Shown: in pieces, positions 1-12,700 of the stretch
Numbering within the stretch: the first letter of the stretch is position 1
Layout of the letters: the number at the start of each line of letters is the position of its first letter
From: Litoditis marina
Lineage: Eukaryota > Nematoda > Chromadorea > Rhabditida > Rhabditidae
Length of the DNA: 64,000 nucleotides
Direction of reading: 5' to 3'
Assembly: GCA_964036275.1 (NCBI GenBank)
Contig: OZ038438.1
Span: 372,001-436,000 of the forward strand
Made by a program: the position numbers and the translations under genes
The notes under the pieces: generated by a model
The model's database searches: none
Told to the model about the DNA's origin: nothing
What the model saw: only the letters and a program-made list of their open reading frames with translations

Positions 1-298
1 CTACGATTCAGCCGAAACATTTCACAAGCACAACCGTTCAGAAAAAACACAGAAATATCTCAGTCCAGGCAACAAACATTGGTTTGCATTCCCATTTCGC
101 CGTTTTCACAGTGAAATACTGAAATACTATAGCACAACCAAGCACGTTCTGGAGAGCTGTCAGACAAAACTGTACAAACACGTTAGGGAGAAACAATGCA
201 TGATAATGCAGTCAAAATCATAATTGACTTCCCAAATATGAGTTTATCAATGTACCTACTTTTGATACAAGATAATTTTGAAATAGTGTTTCTTAATG

Positions 299-2390
299 TT
301 AGTTTGCGAACTGACCATGTCCCATTATCTGAAAGGCGATTCCCGATGCGAGAAGAACTGCCACCAGAAGGTAGAACACCCATCTCCACTCCGCCACGGT
401 TCCCTGTAATGTTCTACTGAAATACTAGTAACAACAATATTTGTTCATTCGACTACAGATAAATAGGATGTATTATGTCCGAACTCGTTCGAGCTATCCA
501 AACGGGTTTTTTTTAACTGATTTCAGCATTCTCTCTGTGATGTAAAACGCCGGTTCCATTTACCAGTTGACTTTATGGTGATACATAGTCACAGTTTGTG
601 ATCACATATCCGCCATATGGCGCACAGTGTGTCGCCATCCTAGCATAAATCTACGCTCAATTATGCTACTTTCTAACTATCCCTCCCGTGTCATCAACGG
701 ATAAGAAACCATTGAACAAATTATTCAATGCTTTATCGACTATTGTGAACAGTTTGAACTCTAGAGTAGTTCACAACTTTTCGTGGGATAAATCTATCTC
801 CCAATCGAGCAATCCGATTAAATAATGAGAGGTAGGGAAGATTGGAGCACTAGAGAGGATATGCATGAGAAGAACTAAAAAACGATAGAAACGAAAACAT
901 TCAAACCCCAGAAGAAAAATAAACAAACTGACGTTCTCGGTCATGAGTCCCAGTATGAGGGGGGCCAGGGTACTCGCCGCCTGAGAGTAGATCTGCGCAT
1001 ACGAAGATACGAATGCGGTGAACTGGAACAACGAACTATAAAAAAGCGGGAAACAGTTTGGAGGGAGATCCGTAACTCAGTAGTTTGCCCTGAGAATGAA
1101 TTATAGTTTCAGTTGTAACTTCGACTGGAACACAGTGGGAGCACACTACAAATATAGAAGAACACGATAAAATGTACAATGCTCATCACCAGTTTTTGAG
1201 CGACTCTGAATCTGTCCATAAAGTAACACACGGCTTAGATAGTTGCGGGAAAGATTATAATTATTATTCATTATTGTAACTACACTTGTGTGAGTACCTG
1301 CGGTGCAACGGAGACAATACTGGTGTTGTAGCCGGGAACGTATCCCGAGAACATTCCCATGGATAGACAGACGAGTCCCGTCACCACAATACTGTGGTCC
1401 GAGCCGAGCATCGAGATAATCAGAATACAGAAGGCCGCACCGAAGCTGGCTGCAACATTCGAGTAGTGGCCACATTTACATGAAAACGCTTCCGGCTGAC
1501 TCGACTTATATTACTTCTAGCGCGTGTTTGGAAAATGGTCAAAGTAGAAAGTTACCGTAAAATTGGTTACAAAGGGCAGAAAAAGCAAAAATGTACATTT
1601 ATGGTGTTCGGAACCAGCACCGGATTGTTCGCCTTGTTGATGATGGCTAAGTTATGTGTCACTCAGGGGCTATTAGGACATAAGAGTTTCGTCTAGTTTG
1701 GAAAAGTTGGGATCTTCGTAACATTGTGCTGAACTTGGCTCGTGTACGAATACGCATGGTCATGATGTGTAGTTGTGTGTTGTTGTTTGTTTGTTGTTTA
1801 CAGGTGTTTACCAATATGGCATTATGCCCGTCGTACCTATTCCATTGCATACTTTTGTCACTAGAGTAGCCGACACTTTCCTCTTTTTGATGTGATCGGC
1901 GCCCATTCCAAACACGAGTTTGGTTATCATTTGAATGAAAAACGGAAGAGAAGACCAGATTCCGTTCTGAAATTCATGTTGTATGCGTTCCTTCTTGATG
2001 AATCGAAGCGGTTGCGTTAAAATTACGAAAACTGTCTTATGTTTCGTTCACTTATTTTCATTATAATATCAACCTAGCATACATGGGTAGCAATTTAGAA
2101 AAAACGTACAATTTCGAATTGAAATTTCAAAATGGCTCGAAAGTCGAAAATCTAAATAATCGGTTTTTCATAATCGATTAACAACCCTAACGGAAACTAA
2201 CATGGGTGATGGTCATTTGCATGGCCAGTTGATTGTATCGAGGGAGATAGGTGATGAAGCCGACCAGGACGAACGACTGGGCGAAGGAGCACATGCAGAT
2301 GGAGAACACGCAGGGGGAGAAGAAGATCTGGAAGGCGGCCAATTTCACGGGAGGGGCCGGAGAATAGTTGAGAGAGAGAAACAGAAAGAG

Positions 2391-2447
<57 letters not shown>

Positions 2448-5400
2448 AAGAGCGAGGGAGAGAGGGAGAGAGAAACAGAAAAAGAGGACGAGAGTTAGAG
2501 AGAGGAGTAGCCAACACTTACTCTGTTCAAAATGATAATTAGAGAGTTTTCCACAGTTATATCATAGAAACTTTTTGTTCCAGTTCCGAGAGTGCGAAGG
2601 CTTGTCATGTAGCGTATAATGATGTGAATTCTCGATAGACTACTGTGCGATTTGAGGGAGGGGTGGAAATGAGTAAACGGAAGTGTACTTTTGTGTATGG
2701 AGTGGGAGCCAGGATTGTCTCTGCCCGCAGTTTTCGAACCCGTCTGCCAACGATGTAATCCAGTTCAGTGGCCGTGATGTAGGCAGAATGACGCGGCTTC
2801 TCGGATGCCCGCAACAGCCAAACCGCCAGAAATATGGCACCAAGAACACCTTAACGAATCGCTATTGTGTGGGGAACTTCTATTTCTACATAGAGTAATA
2901 ATGTACCTAACCGTTATTGACCGACTATTAACCATTTGATAGAGCCGCTACTAGTAGTTCGGTTACTACCCGCCAAGTTTCTATTTGGTTTCATATGTTC
3001 TCACACGTGCACAGAAGACTACACATGGAACACGTGTTTTAGTTTATTTATTTATATGTCATCTGAAATATATAAATGTTTCCTTTCTCGCATTGTGCCT
3101 ACCGTAACACAGAAATGCCAGCGGCCATCCTCCTAGCAGTTTCACTTGACATATCTTGGCGGTGAGGAACATGGATCCGGCGATTCCCAACTGGTTTCCT
3201 GCATCAATAAAATCAATACTCTCATTTCCTTGGCGCCACTAGGATGCTGTGGAATGATAAATTACTAGTTTCTAGTTCGTATTTCGCTATACTGGGTAAT
3301 GGGTATCCTACTTATCCAGAGTTTTGAGTTGTTACTCATTTACATATCTAAAACAGCTCAAAATGGACATATCTCCACCACCATTGCATGTCAGCTCTTC
3401 ATGTACGACTTTGTACGCAAGAAATTTCAGCTAACTGCTCGAAGGCAGGATGACGTGAAACGTTTGGAGCATATCGAAACTTGAGAACGTGCATAAATCG
3501 TGAATTTCAGCAATGTGATCCGCCAGAAGTTTTGCTATTACCAGCCTACTACGGCGGCAAATGACAATTATGTGATTGTGTATTCTATAAACAATAAAAT
3601 ACGGCTAAAGTTTGTTGCCGTTAAGATTTGTGTTGTTGTTGTTGTTGTTGTTGTTGCTGTTGTTGTTGTTTATATTTACTCGGGTACCTGTGGTGAATAT
3701 GGCCATGGCCGTGCTCTTCTCAGACACAGGAAACCATCTGGCAATGATGACCGATCCACACGGTATTACGAATCCTTAACTTAAAAGAGAAGTAGCTGAA
3801 GTAATAAGTGTATTCTTAAAGTTGTGTTTCAATTGTAGATACTGCTTTCGTACATGGAACTGGTAGTGTGGTTACAGTAACTATTGAACGTGTACGTAGT
3901 GAGAGACGTGTGCACAACCCAAAATAATTTCTGTAACTTTCCCGAGCTTGACACAGGACGTTTGGAACCTAATTCGGAAGGTTGCACAGGTAAAAGTGTA
4001 TGACCGACTACTAGGTGTTCAACCGATCTTATATCGAGTATGTATAAAATGGTGATTGCAGCGATTGCATCTCACCTATTAACATGTCAAAACTGATTAG
4101 GTTTCAACTAATAAAAAACATGTCAAAACTGATTAGGTTTTAGCTAATAAAAAACATGTCAAAACTGATTAGGTTTTAACTAATAAAAAACATGTCAAAA
4201 CTGATTAGGTTCTAACTAATGAATGACGACTGACCACTGCCGAATCCCATCACAACTCTGATAATCATAACGTAAATGTAGTTGTGTAGCCAGATGACAA
4301 TGAGAGGAGTGAGAAAGGAGCCGACCACATTCACCGCCAGACCGCAGGATAACACGTTTTTCGCTCCGAACCTCAAAAAGAAAAGGGATCTTCCGACATA
4401 TACTATGTTTACATTTAACTCATTCAAGTCACTTCGTTATAGTTCGTTTCAACCATCGATAGAAGCCAGTTACAGTACATTCTAGTGGGCGGAGTTAATT
4501 GTGCTGGAAAGTTGCCAAAGTTTCCAACAGCGACCACCCTACTCAGCCAGTTACAGTACATTCTAGTGGGCGGAGTTAATTGTGCTGGAAAGTTGCCAAA
4601 GTTTCCAACAGCGACCACCCTACTCAGCCAGTTACAGTACATTCTAGTGGGCGGAGTTAATTGTGCTGGAAAGTTGCCAAAGTTTCCAACAGCGACCACT
4701 CAGACAATTCCCAGCCAATTGGCCAGCCACTTTTTTATTGGCTGAACGAGAGAGTGTGCAGGTCAGAGAGACCCAGATGTCTGCGGCCTCATTGACCTGC
4801 ACACTCTCTTGCTTTTGTAGCTGGCCAATCGAAGAAAATTGGCGCCAATCGTTCTGAGCACCCTACTCAGCCAGTTACAGTACATTCTAGTGGGCGGAGT
4901 TAATTGTGCTGGAAAGTTGCCAAAGTTTCCAACAGCGACCACCCTACTCAAAATACTGCATAAGCTGGGAATCGAACTCAGCTCTGCTAGGTGGCGCGGC
5001 GCACACAAGCAACCGGCCATCTGACCATGATTGCAAAAACTGAAATCAGTGATATTCAATCATCTTTTCTGACCGTTTTTCAAAGCTAATCTTATCGCAC
5101 AAAAAGTTGTTTTAATTACTCCCCGATTACTTGATAACTTTTTGAGCACAAAATATGTGCAAAAATCTCAAAATAACCACTTTTCGGTATTTTATTTGTA
5201 ATGAAAAGACTGGCAAGCTGCCAGATCAATTGCCTGCAATGTAGGGTGCGCTCGACCAGCATGGCTGACTACTATCGATGGTTGAAACGAACTATACTCA
5301 ATCAACATTTCACTGATCTTTTGGTTACAGCGTCTTTTGAGTTGATCTTGGTTCCTCCTTAGTGGAAGACTATTGAACTTCCTCTCCCCAAGCCTCTACG

Positions 5401-6833
5401 ATGTTGTTTGTTTGACTGTTTGTAGTATGACTCTGTTGTATTTTAGATCAAAATTTGTCGATCATTGCCATCGACCTACAACCTAACTTCAGTGACCCCC
5501 TATATGCATGTACACGATAGCCGTCAGAAGCAGTTACACAGACAAAACACAGCTGATTATGTATTCCTATTACTCGTTCGCTAACCTTTTCGTAGTCGTG
5601 CCAGCGGCAAAAACAGCCAATAGGGCGCCCACGTAAAAACTGGTGTGAATTCTAGCCTGCTCTTCTACAGTCCAGAACACTTGATAGGTCTTCTGGAAAA
5701 GAACATATTTGTTTCACCCCTTTCTGGTTCCCAATCAGCGTCACCCCTTTCTCTTTCTCCCCACTCTTTCTCTCTCTCTCTTTCTCTTCATTTCTCTCTC
5801 TCTCTATCTCTCTTCCCTTCACCATATTTTGTTCCTGTTTCTGGCCTACGCGCTAATCCCCCGATCTGATATGTGTTATCGTGTTCGTACACGGCTTATC
5901 ACAGACACAATGACAGTTACATGGTCGAATACAACTGTTACATTGTTATACTTCGACCTCTCTGCTGACTCTCGTATTATTTGGATAGCTCAACGAATAA
6001 AGCTATCCCGAAACCGGATCTGCTTAGGTCAATGGCGAAATACGAAATAGACATAACATGGTGGTAGTACACAGTTGTCGTAGGAATAAATTTCGATTCC
6101 GCCACCTAGCCACGAATTACAAAACTGGTTCAGATTCTGCTTCTGCGGCTGTTACCGGCGAAAGAATAGTCATAATACGATTGAAGAAAACGAATATGTA
6201 ATTTGCGATTCAATTATTGTTAAGGGCAAATGTAAAAAAATTATAATTCAAGTAACTTACGGTGTAGTGTGGAGAGCCGTCCAGATCTTCTGTTTCGATT
6301 CCCTTGGTTGTCCTGGGATAAGTGGAAGTCATAAATGAAGAGTTCGTTCCTAACGAGGATGGGCATTTGAACTCACAGTTCACAATTGGACATTTGAAAG
6401 TAAAGCAGCACAAGCACAAATCAGTGGGGCTTCTTCTTTGAGTTAATACTAGAAAGCATACTCACGAAAACGTTTCCGAGTCAAATCAGGGTTCAATGAT
6501 TCGAAGTTAAATGTTTTATTGATATACTCAAATGAATGTCACTCAATGCCATTCAATCGTGTTTTTTTTATTTTGAAGTAAACGTAGCGTATGTTATAAG
6601 GTTAGTTCTTTCGGAAACGGTGTATTTCGCACTATATCATGTGTTTGTAGTCTGATTTCTCGTGGTGTTCCGGTCCTAATTGGTGCATTGGGTGAATTGG
6701 TGGAAACCGGCTTACTGATTGATCATACAGACGATGGCCATGCTCAATGAGCCCCTCATCAGGCCGAAGACCATCATCGACGCAGAAATCATGAGCACCA
6801 TCTGGAAACGAATCGACTGCAGACTCCATAGCG
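299..6833 (-). CDS. SLC17-like transporter (sialin/phosphate transporter group), 5' end missing
   Basis: Twelve exons, read on the minus strand: 6716-6833, 6261-6435, 5586-5692, 4235-4371, 3688-3774, 3103-3198, 2689-2849, 2202-2327, 1837-1966, 1298-1449, 933-1022, 299-403 (stop at 299). All phases join, giving about 494 residues, normal for the family. The SLC17 major-facilitator layout is clear: TM1 ending SLSMAIVCMIN, luminal loop with an N-glycosylation site (NSS), then HTSFYVGALL, RFGAKNVLSCGLAV, RVVMGFGSGFVIPCGS, ARWFPVSEKSTA, GNQLG, ASEKPRHSAYIT, NGIWSSLPFF and a C-terminal GTVAEWRWVFYLL helix. SLC17 members move organic anions or phosphate across plasma, lysosomal or synaptic-vesicle membranes; the substrate here cannot be told. 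The exon starting at 6833 begins in mid-codon, so at least one upstream exon is missing. The right limit of exon 6261-6435 is uncertain by 3 or 6 bases. Confidence 0.9.
2330..2515 (-). other. AG-free splice-acceptor zone containing a (CT)n tract
   Basis: On the minus strand no AG dinucleotide occurs across these 186 bases, which lie just upstream of the acceptor (ttccag) of the transporter exon 2202-2327. The zone includes a (GA)n/(CT)n microsatellite at about 2388-2450. Such AG exclusion zones usually mark a distant branch point. Confidence 0.6.
3630..3671. repeat. (GTT)n microsatellite
   Basis: Run of GTT units with one GCT interruption, in a transporter intron 17 bases from the 3' end of exon 3688-3774. 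Confidence 0.9.
4081..4224. repeat. 36-bp tandem repeat, four copies
   Basis: Four direct copies starting at 4081, 4117, 4153 and 4189, each beginning AACATGTCAAAACTGATTAG and differing by a few bases. The array ends about 10 bases from the donor of transporter exon 4235-4371. There are no spacers, so it is a minisatellite. Confidence 0.93.
4466..4950. repeat. 81-bp tandem repeat (three copies plus one separated copy) interrupted by a foldback insert
   Basis: Copies start at 4466, 4547, 4628 and 4871, each beginning CCAGTTACAGTACATTCTAG. The third breaks off near 4697; a segment of about 165 bp follows and the array resumes near 4862. The insert holds an inverted pair (4748-4765 against 4793-4810, core GAGAGTGTGCAGGTCA) and an outer pair around TTGGCCAGC. 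The whole lies in a transporter intron. Confidence 0.9.
4951..5032 (-). mobile_element. tRNA-derived SINE head attached to the 81-bp unit
   Basis: On the minus strand a B-box-like GAGTTCGATTCCC (4967-4979) sits in a perfect 5-bp stem (AGCTG/CAGCT). It is preceded by a weak A-box-like segment and followed directly by the 81-bp unit, which therefore looks like the body of this SINE amplified in tandem. No acceptor stem pairs, so it is not a functional tRNA. Confidence 0.55.
5763..5818. repeat. (TC)n-rich microsatellite
   Basis: Imperfect TC-rich run in the transporter intron between exons 5586-5692 and 6261-6435. Nothing else supportable was seen in that intron. Confidence 0.85.
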
Positions 6834-6969
6834 CTGAAATTCTTTGAATTTGAGGAGCTCTCAAGCATAATTATAATTATTATAGTACTTTGTATGGTAA
6901 CTATTCGAGCCGTCTGTTATTTTACTGAGATAATTACACATGGCCATCGTCTGTATGATCAACCAGTAT
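6711..6969. repeat. Inverted duplicate of a transporter exon end
   Basis: The plus strand at about 6939-6969 repeats, in inverted orientation and with about two mismatches in 31 bases, the end of transporter exon 6716-6833 together with the start of its donor site. Read on the plus strand the copy encodes MAIVCMINQ, as the exon does on the minus strand. The arms are about 200 bp apart and could form a hairpin. Confidence 0.8.
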
Positions 6970-9714
6970 ACAATATTATTACATCCTTTTCATCTATGTT
7001 CTTTTCACCATTCTCTTTTTTGGCAACCTTTCGCGTTTCAAACTTTCGTTCCGTTATTACACACTGTGTAATAAATATTTGATTTGATTTGAAGCATATG
7101 TAACAACCCCTTATCCCTGATCAATCCAAAACACAAATTACGATTTCCATTGATCTATGGACCAGACATGGTAGTGTAGTGATACGAGTGCTGAGTTCAA
7201 CTTAATGTCTGTTTTCCAGACTTTTTTGGGATATTCACCGCCGTGCCATGTCACGTTAGAAGCAGCTTTTTTGTTTTCGGGGTCATAGTACGGGAAAACA
7301 ATTATTTCGTTTCCGATAAGGACCCCCGCTACTCGCCTACACTTTCTAGAGACAATAGCAACAGGGGCACTCTGATCACCTAGGAATCCGGACCAGGAAG
7401 TACTACGCTACCAGATCATGAGACAATCTCAAGAGATTCTCATACATTTCCATAGAATGTTCTGATACACCATTAAATGGAGAGTTCCGCTGTATTTTCT
7501 TGAAGTGGAATTTGCTAAATCCTCTGAGAAAAACTCAAAAACACCACATAGTAAGTATTGGATGCAATAAAATAAACCGAATAGAATGAAGTCATTGCAA
7601 GATGGCATCGAATGTTCGTCACGGAAGCGCATGAGTTTCTCAGAGATCACGTGAACTTCTCAGGCCTTGCTCATACCCTTTACAACCGAACCATGGAACA
7701 AAGTTCCTCAACGAGCAAATGTGCTGGTCAGTAAAAACTTGTTGTGTGATGAAGTTTATATCAAGGCGTTTAGCGAACTACATTTTGACAACCGCGACTA
7801 TCTCCGGTTTCCTCGACGTCCACATTCTCGTTTGCTGCTCCAACCGGCTAGTTACAAATGAGTTTGCGCTATGTTCACTGAGATAAACGGACGTGTTGCT
7901 TGTAAATGTGGGAGAAACTCACGTGATTCGGCGACTAAGGTCGGAGTACGGGAGATAGTTCTTGAGGTTTGAGACATTACGAACAGTTCACCGCTCTCCT
8001 GCACTACAACACATGGGATTCCACGATAAGAAGTTGAACAAAATAGTTTTTTCAAATGCTCGACAGAATTTATCATTTAGGAAGAAAATGCAAGAGTACA
8101 ACTATGGATATTACATAGAAACAGAGTCGGTTAGAGTTCATGAGGTTATTTGAATTACTAATACCTTGTTGAACAGTTTTGAAAAATTCTATAAAATAGT
8201 TTTTCTATAAATGATCAAAATAATAAAACCCATGGAACTAACTGCTTGAGAAGACAGAGTGTCCAATTCGTGGTAAGTGTGTTAATGAGACTATCTAGGC
8301 AACTGACCATTTGAAAAACTATTAAACTACCCTTTTCTCTGTTCTCAAATAAAATGTCCCATACGGGAAGCCAAAATACTGGGACGATCAGATTGAGAGA
8401 AGAGAGAAGAAAGGCACTTTCACAGTTTTGAAAACAACCAGAGGTCTTATATGTAGGGCACGATGGTCAAAAAGTACAACGTCTGCAAGAGAATCACGCA
8501 ACTAAAACAATGCGAAAAGCAGGAAAGTAGAGGTGTGATTGTGACCCGAAGTTAGGTTGATAGAGCATGAAAACGTCTTTTGTATCGCAACAGTCATCCC
8601 ATTATTCGGCGCACTATCGATCAGGTAACACGAAATATGAGGGTGCTAGGTACTTTTCATGGTGGACATGTATTTCGCGGCTGTTGGTGGGATTTACTGC
8701 GAATCAGTATATAATTTTCGCTATATCCATCGAGAATTCGGCACTGCGTCAATGAATTTCTAGGTTGTTTTTCGCCGCTTTGGAGTTCTTCAAATAACTG
8801 CAATTTCTGTTAGTTTTCCGCGGTTGCTTCGTTTTATAACAGCAAGGGAATGAGTTTTTTGAATACTAAGGTTTTCTTTGAGTAATCGTTATCTGAATAT
8901 CCCGGTACGGTGCCAACGAGTTACAGTACAAATAAACAAAGTATAATAAATAGACCCCACTTTACCGTTTCACTCATTTCGTAAGATTGTGCTCACGAAC
9001 ATAAGACACTATAATACATTTGAAAGGTATCCAATCAAATAACTAACACATTCGATAGTAAACAAGTGTTTATTAATCAATATACGTTTGAGTCATGTGA
9101 ACATGTCATGTGAACATAAGCAGAAGCTTGCAACTAGAACAATCAAAAACGAATCGAAATGTAATACGCGTTAGCGGTAGTTAAGTCGTTGAGCAAACAA
9201 TATAACTAATGTAATGCTTATCTTTGCTATGCGCGCCCCGGAACGCAATCATAAGAACGCTACAGCACTAAGGACAGTCTCAAGGCTACGAGCCAACTAT
9301 CAGCCTGGGCTACAATATCATTTCACAGGGCAACCCGCTACAAATTGCACGATTCAGATTACGTTATGGATACAAGTGCGGGTCGAAGTATAGTAACGGT
9401 GTCACATTAAATTGAAAGAATCTCCGAAAACCTTTCCGATAATAAATGTTGTTTCTCTGGCGCATTTTTCACACATTTTGTTATACACGTATCATTTGCG
9501 TTCTATTGACGTTTTGCACTTACATTGGGAAAATAATCTATCTCAACGGTTCGCGTACAAAGTATGACATATGAAAAGAATATTGAATACAGTGCCTTAT
9601 CTCGTGTAGGTTCTGAAGCTCTACTCGGAACACAACATTTAGGTTAAAGTTCGAGATGAGAAACATGAACCTAGTTGAAGAGGTGAGATGCCAGGCGAAA
9701 GTAAGAATTTCGGA
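6970..9714. other. Intergenic stretch without a recognised gene
   Basis: No exon with family resemblance was found. The missing 5' exon(s) of the minus-strand trans­porter should lie here, but no ATG exon ending in the required phase could be picked with confidence. A TTTATT at about 9070 (AATAAA on the minus strand) could serve the channel gene that ends at 9715. Confidence 0.5.
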
Positions 9715-12700
9715 TTATTGCTGAGATATGGAAGATGGAGGTTCGTCTTGAAGGTAGAAACTCCAGTAAAACACGTTGAATGCCATGAAACACTGAAAAG
9801 GAAAGTTCAGTTTTTCCCCCATTTTCCGACTTTGAACTTATTCGATGAGGTGAGAGGTGGAACTTCAATGGGGAGGAAGACCTGTGTTAAGTAGTATTTA
9901 ACGTCGAGAGAATGTCTGTTGCACATTGTAAATTTCCAGTATTTTGTTGTGCTTTTGGGAGTTTTTTCAGCGGTGTTACCATTTGGAATAATGATAAAGT
10001 TGTGGAATGTCTCATTTTACGGGTTATTTTGTGTCCCAGATTTATTTATTCATTCAGTCATATGTTTTTCTTTGTAATTAAAACTCCTTTTGTGATTTCA
10101 TGACGTCACCTACCATAGGGAAGGCGAAAAAAGATATTCTGTCCACTTTGCTCCCAAAATCGAGTAGCCGATGTTTCTTTCTGAGGTACACTTTTCTTCT
10201 GTGTTCGGCCAATTCCTCCTCCACTAGACTTTGGTCGGGAAACAGTTCGCTTGAATTCATCGTGCAAGCCTGTGGAAACTAGAATAGTCACAGGAAAATC
10301 ATTGTGACGTTTGGATTCGTCACAAAAAGAGAAAACTCAAAGAAGGACGATTATTTGGTCTAATCGCAACGGTTCAGTCCTTTAAACTGCAATACATTTT
10401 TCAATTGCAGTATAAAGAACCGTTACCACGAGATTGGTCCACATAATCGTCCTTCTTTAATCAAAATCAATGAGAGTTGGAACTTATAGAATGGAATAGA
10501 ATGGAATAGAACAATAATGTTCGTATTGAAAAACGTTTAGGATGAATTAGTGTTTACACAGCAAAAACTTTGGGTTATGTCAATTAGCGTGAAGAAGCAG
10601 CCTAGTTGGATTCATGAATTAGGCATTTTGAATATTTCGATTTCGATGACCGGTCTCGTTGGCAGCTAGAAGAGACATTTTTATCACATCCGGACGATCA
10701 ATAATATTTTATTCATGATATGGTTATTGCAGTAGCACATCCCTCTCATTAAATTCCACTGAAAGCCGGAGAGAGAGAGAAATATCTGATCATTGACCAC
10801 CTTCTCTCCGTTGAACTCAGAAATAGCAGCCATGGTTGTTTTCCGATCAGTCATCGGGTCAAACTTCCTGACGAAGTGCAGGATGGCATTGAGGGTCGGG
10901 TAGGACCGACTCGACTTCAGTATTAACTTCTTATCCTGAACATTTTACCTTATACTCGTTGTGTTGATCTCAATGGGTTCTCTGAGTACCCATGGATTAC
11001 CGGTACTGGGCAACCGATATAACACTGCGTAACTTGCGGTTATCCCCGACACAATAGTTGTTTATGTTGACAATAACGCTCAAAGAATGACGTGCGAACA
11101 CACGAACTATCACAGAGGCATTTATCTAGAATTGCTTGATGAGAGGTTCGAGAAATAGCCTAGGTAGGTGACACATAACAGAATGGTGGCTAATACTAAT
11201 ACTAGTTGTCTACTAATATGCTATTTTTCCTTTTCCTTGCTTTCGTTCTTCTTTTTTCTGCCTTATTTGAGTATCGGAGAGTCCTATTATTGAAGAACAT
11301 TCTGCTACCATTTTCAATCTGACTTGGTACTCATATAATTACTATTCGCAATCAACAGAAAGCAACAGAGATCTCAGGAACAATCGGAAACGTAGTTCTC
11401 TCCGCAACTCACCTGATAGGCGACAAAGGCCAGTTCAACCAGAGACGCGAATATGAAGGCGACACAGGTGAACATCCAAATATCTATCGCTTTTATGTAG
11501 GACACGGGCGGCAGGGATCGAATTATGTTACCAAACTGGAATGGAACACGGAATCACGTGACAACACGTGAGAATCGAATCCTTTGCTGAGGAGATGTAG
11601 AAATGGCACCAAAGCTGAACCGATTACAAAAGTGGTGGAGAAATACGAAAACTTTCATGGTAAAAACTCGAGGTTCAGGTTTTCAGTTCGTAGTTTAGGA
11701 TGTAGACATGAGAAAACATGGATCCATTTATAGTAACCGTGACGTGCTCAAAGGGATCACGAAATATTTCAACTCTTTTATTTATATTGAGTTTCTCTAA
11801 TTTCTGTTCACCTATCAGCTAATTATTATTGACTGTTACCTGAAAAGTCAGTGACATAAGAGAGTTTACTCCCAAAACAATCCTCGCGGGAAGAGCCTTT
11901 GTATCAATACAAAAGGCTATCCAAGATATGAATACGCTGATATATGTAGGAAAATACATCTGAAACATATTATATTTAGTCATACGGATGGACCGACAAA
12001 AAGATAACTAATGAATTATAGTTGAGACATTTGTGAGCAAAGAAAACATATTAAACGTCACTCGTCTCTTATGAAAATGAAAAAAAACCTGAAGAATGTA
12101 GAACCCATAGCGACGTTTGAACTTGAACTCGACAGTCAGTCTGTACCATTGACCCGCTTTGTACTCCTGCAAGCAAAATGAGTTCAACCATCATAAATAT
12201 TGGTCCACTCAACGTAGATTTAGTTCTCAACTTCAACCTCAAAAGTTTTAGATATTGAAATTAAAGGCACACCCCCACTCATAAATGTTCGAATAACTCG
12301 AAATTCTACAAAGTGGGTGGTGAAGGCGTGAAAAGTGCTGCCAGTTTGCTATCCAGAAGTGAAATCTTGGAAAATTGCCTCGCGCTTTTAGTTTGCGCGA
12401 TTTCAAATCACTTGTTGTATACCCTTTGGGATACGTATTTGTCATAGATTTCGAGTGATCAATTTGTAAATTTCTACTTGGATAACTTATGTTGGTATCT
12501 ATGCAAATGAACTTTTTATTATTATTATTATTATTATTATTCTAACTCTTCACAAACTGAGTAGGGGGAGGGGTCCCTGTGAGTTGTTGTTTGATCCATT
12601 GCGTACAGAGCAGTATGATTGAGTTACGATGGGAACACAGCGAGATCAAACTACAAACACAGTTGAAACGATAACATCGAATTAGCACTATAACTACGGC

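Noticed and set aside
2197..2517. Overlapping ORFs on both strands through the (GA)n tract
   Set aside because: They are low-complexity shadows of transporter exon 2202-2327 continued through a microsatellite.
4081..4224. Possible CRISPR-like repeat
   Set aside because: Units are directly adjacent with no spacers, and the host is an animal; it is a minisatellite.
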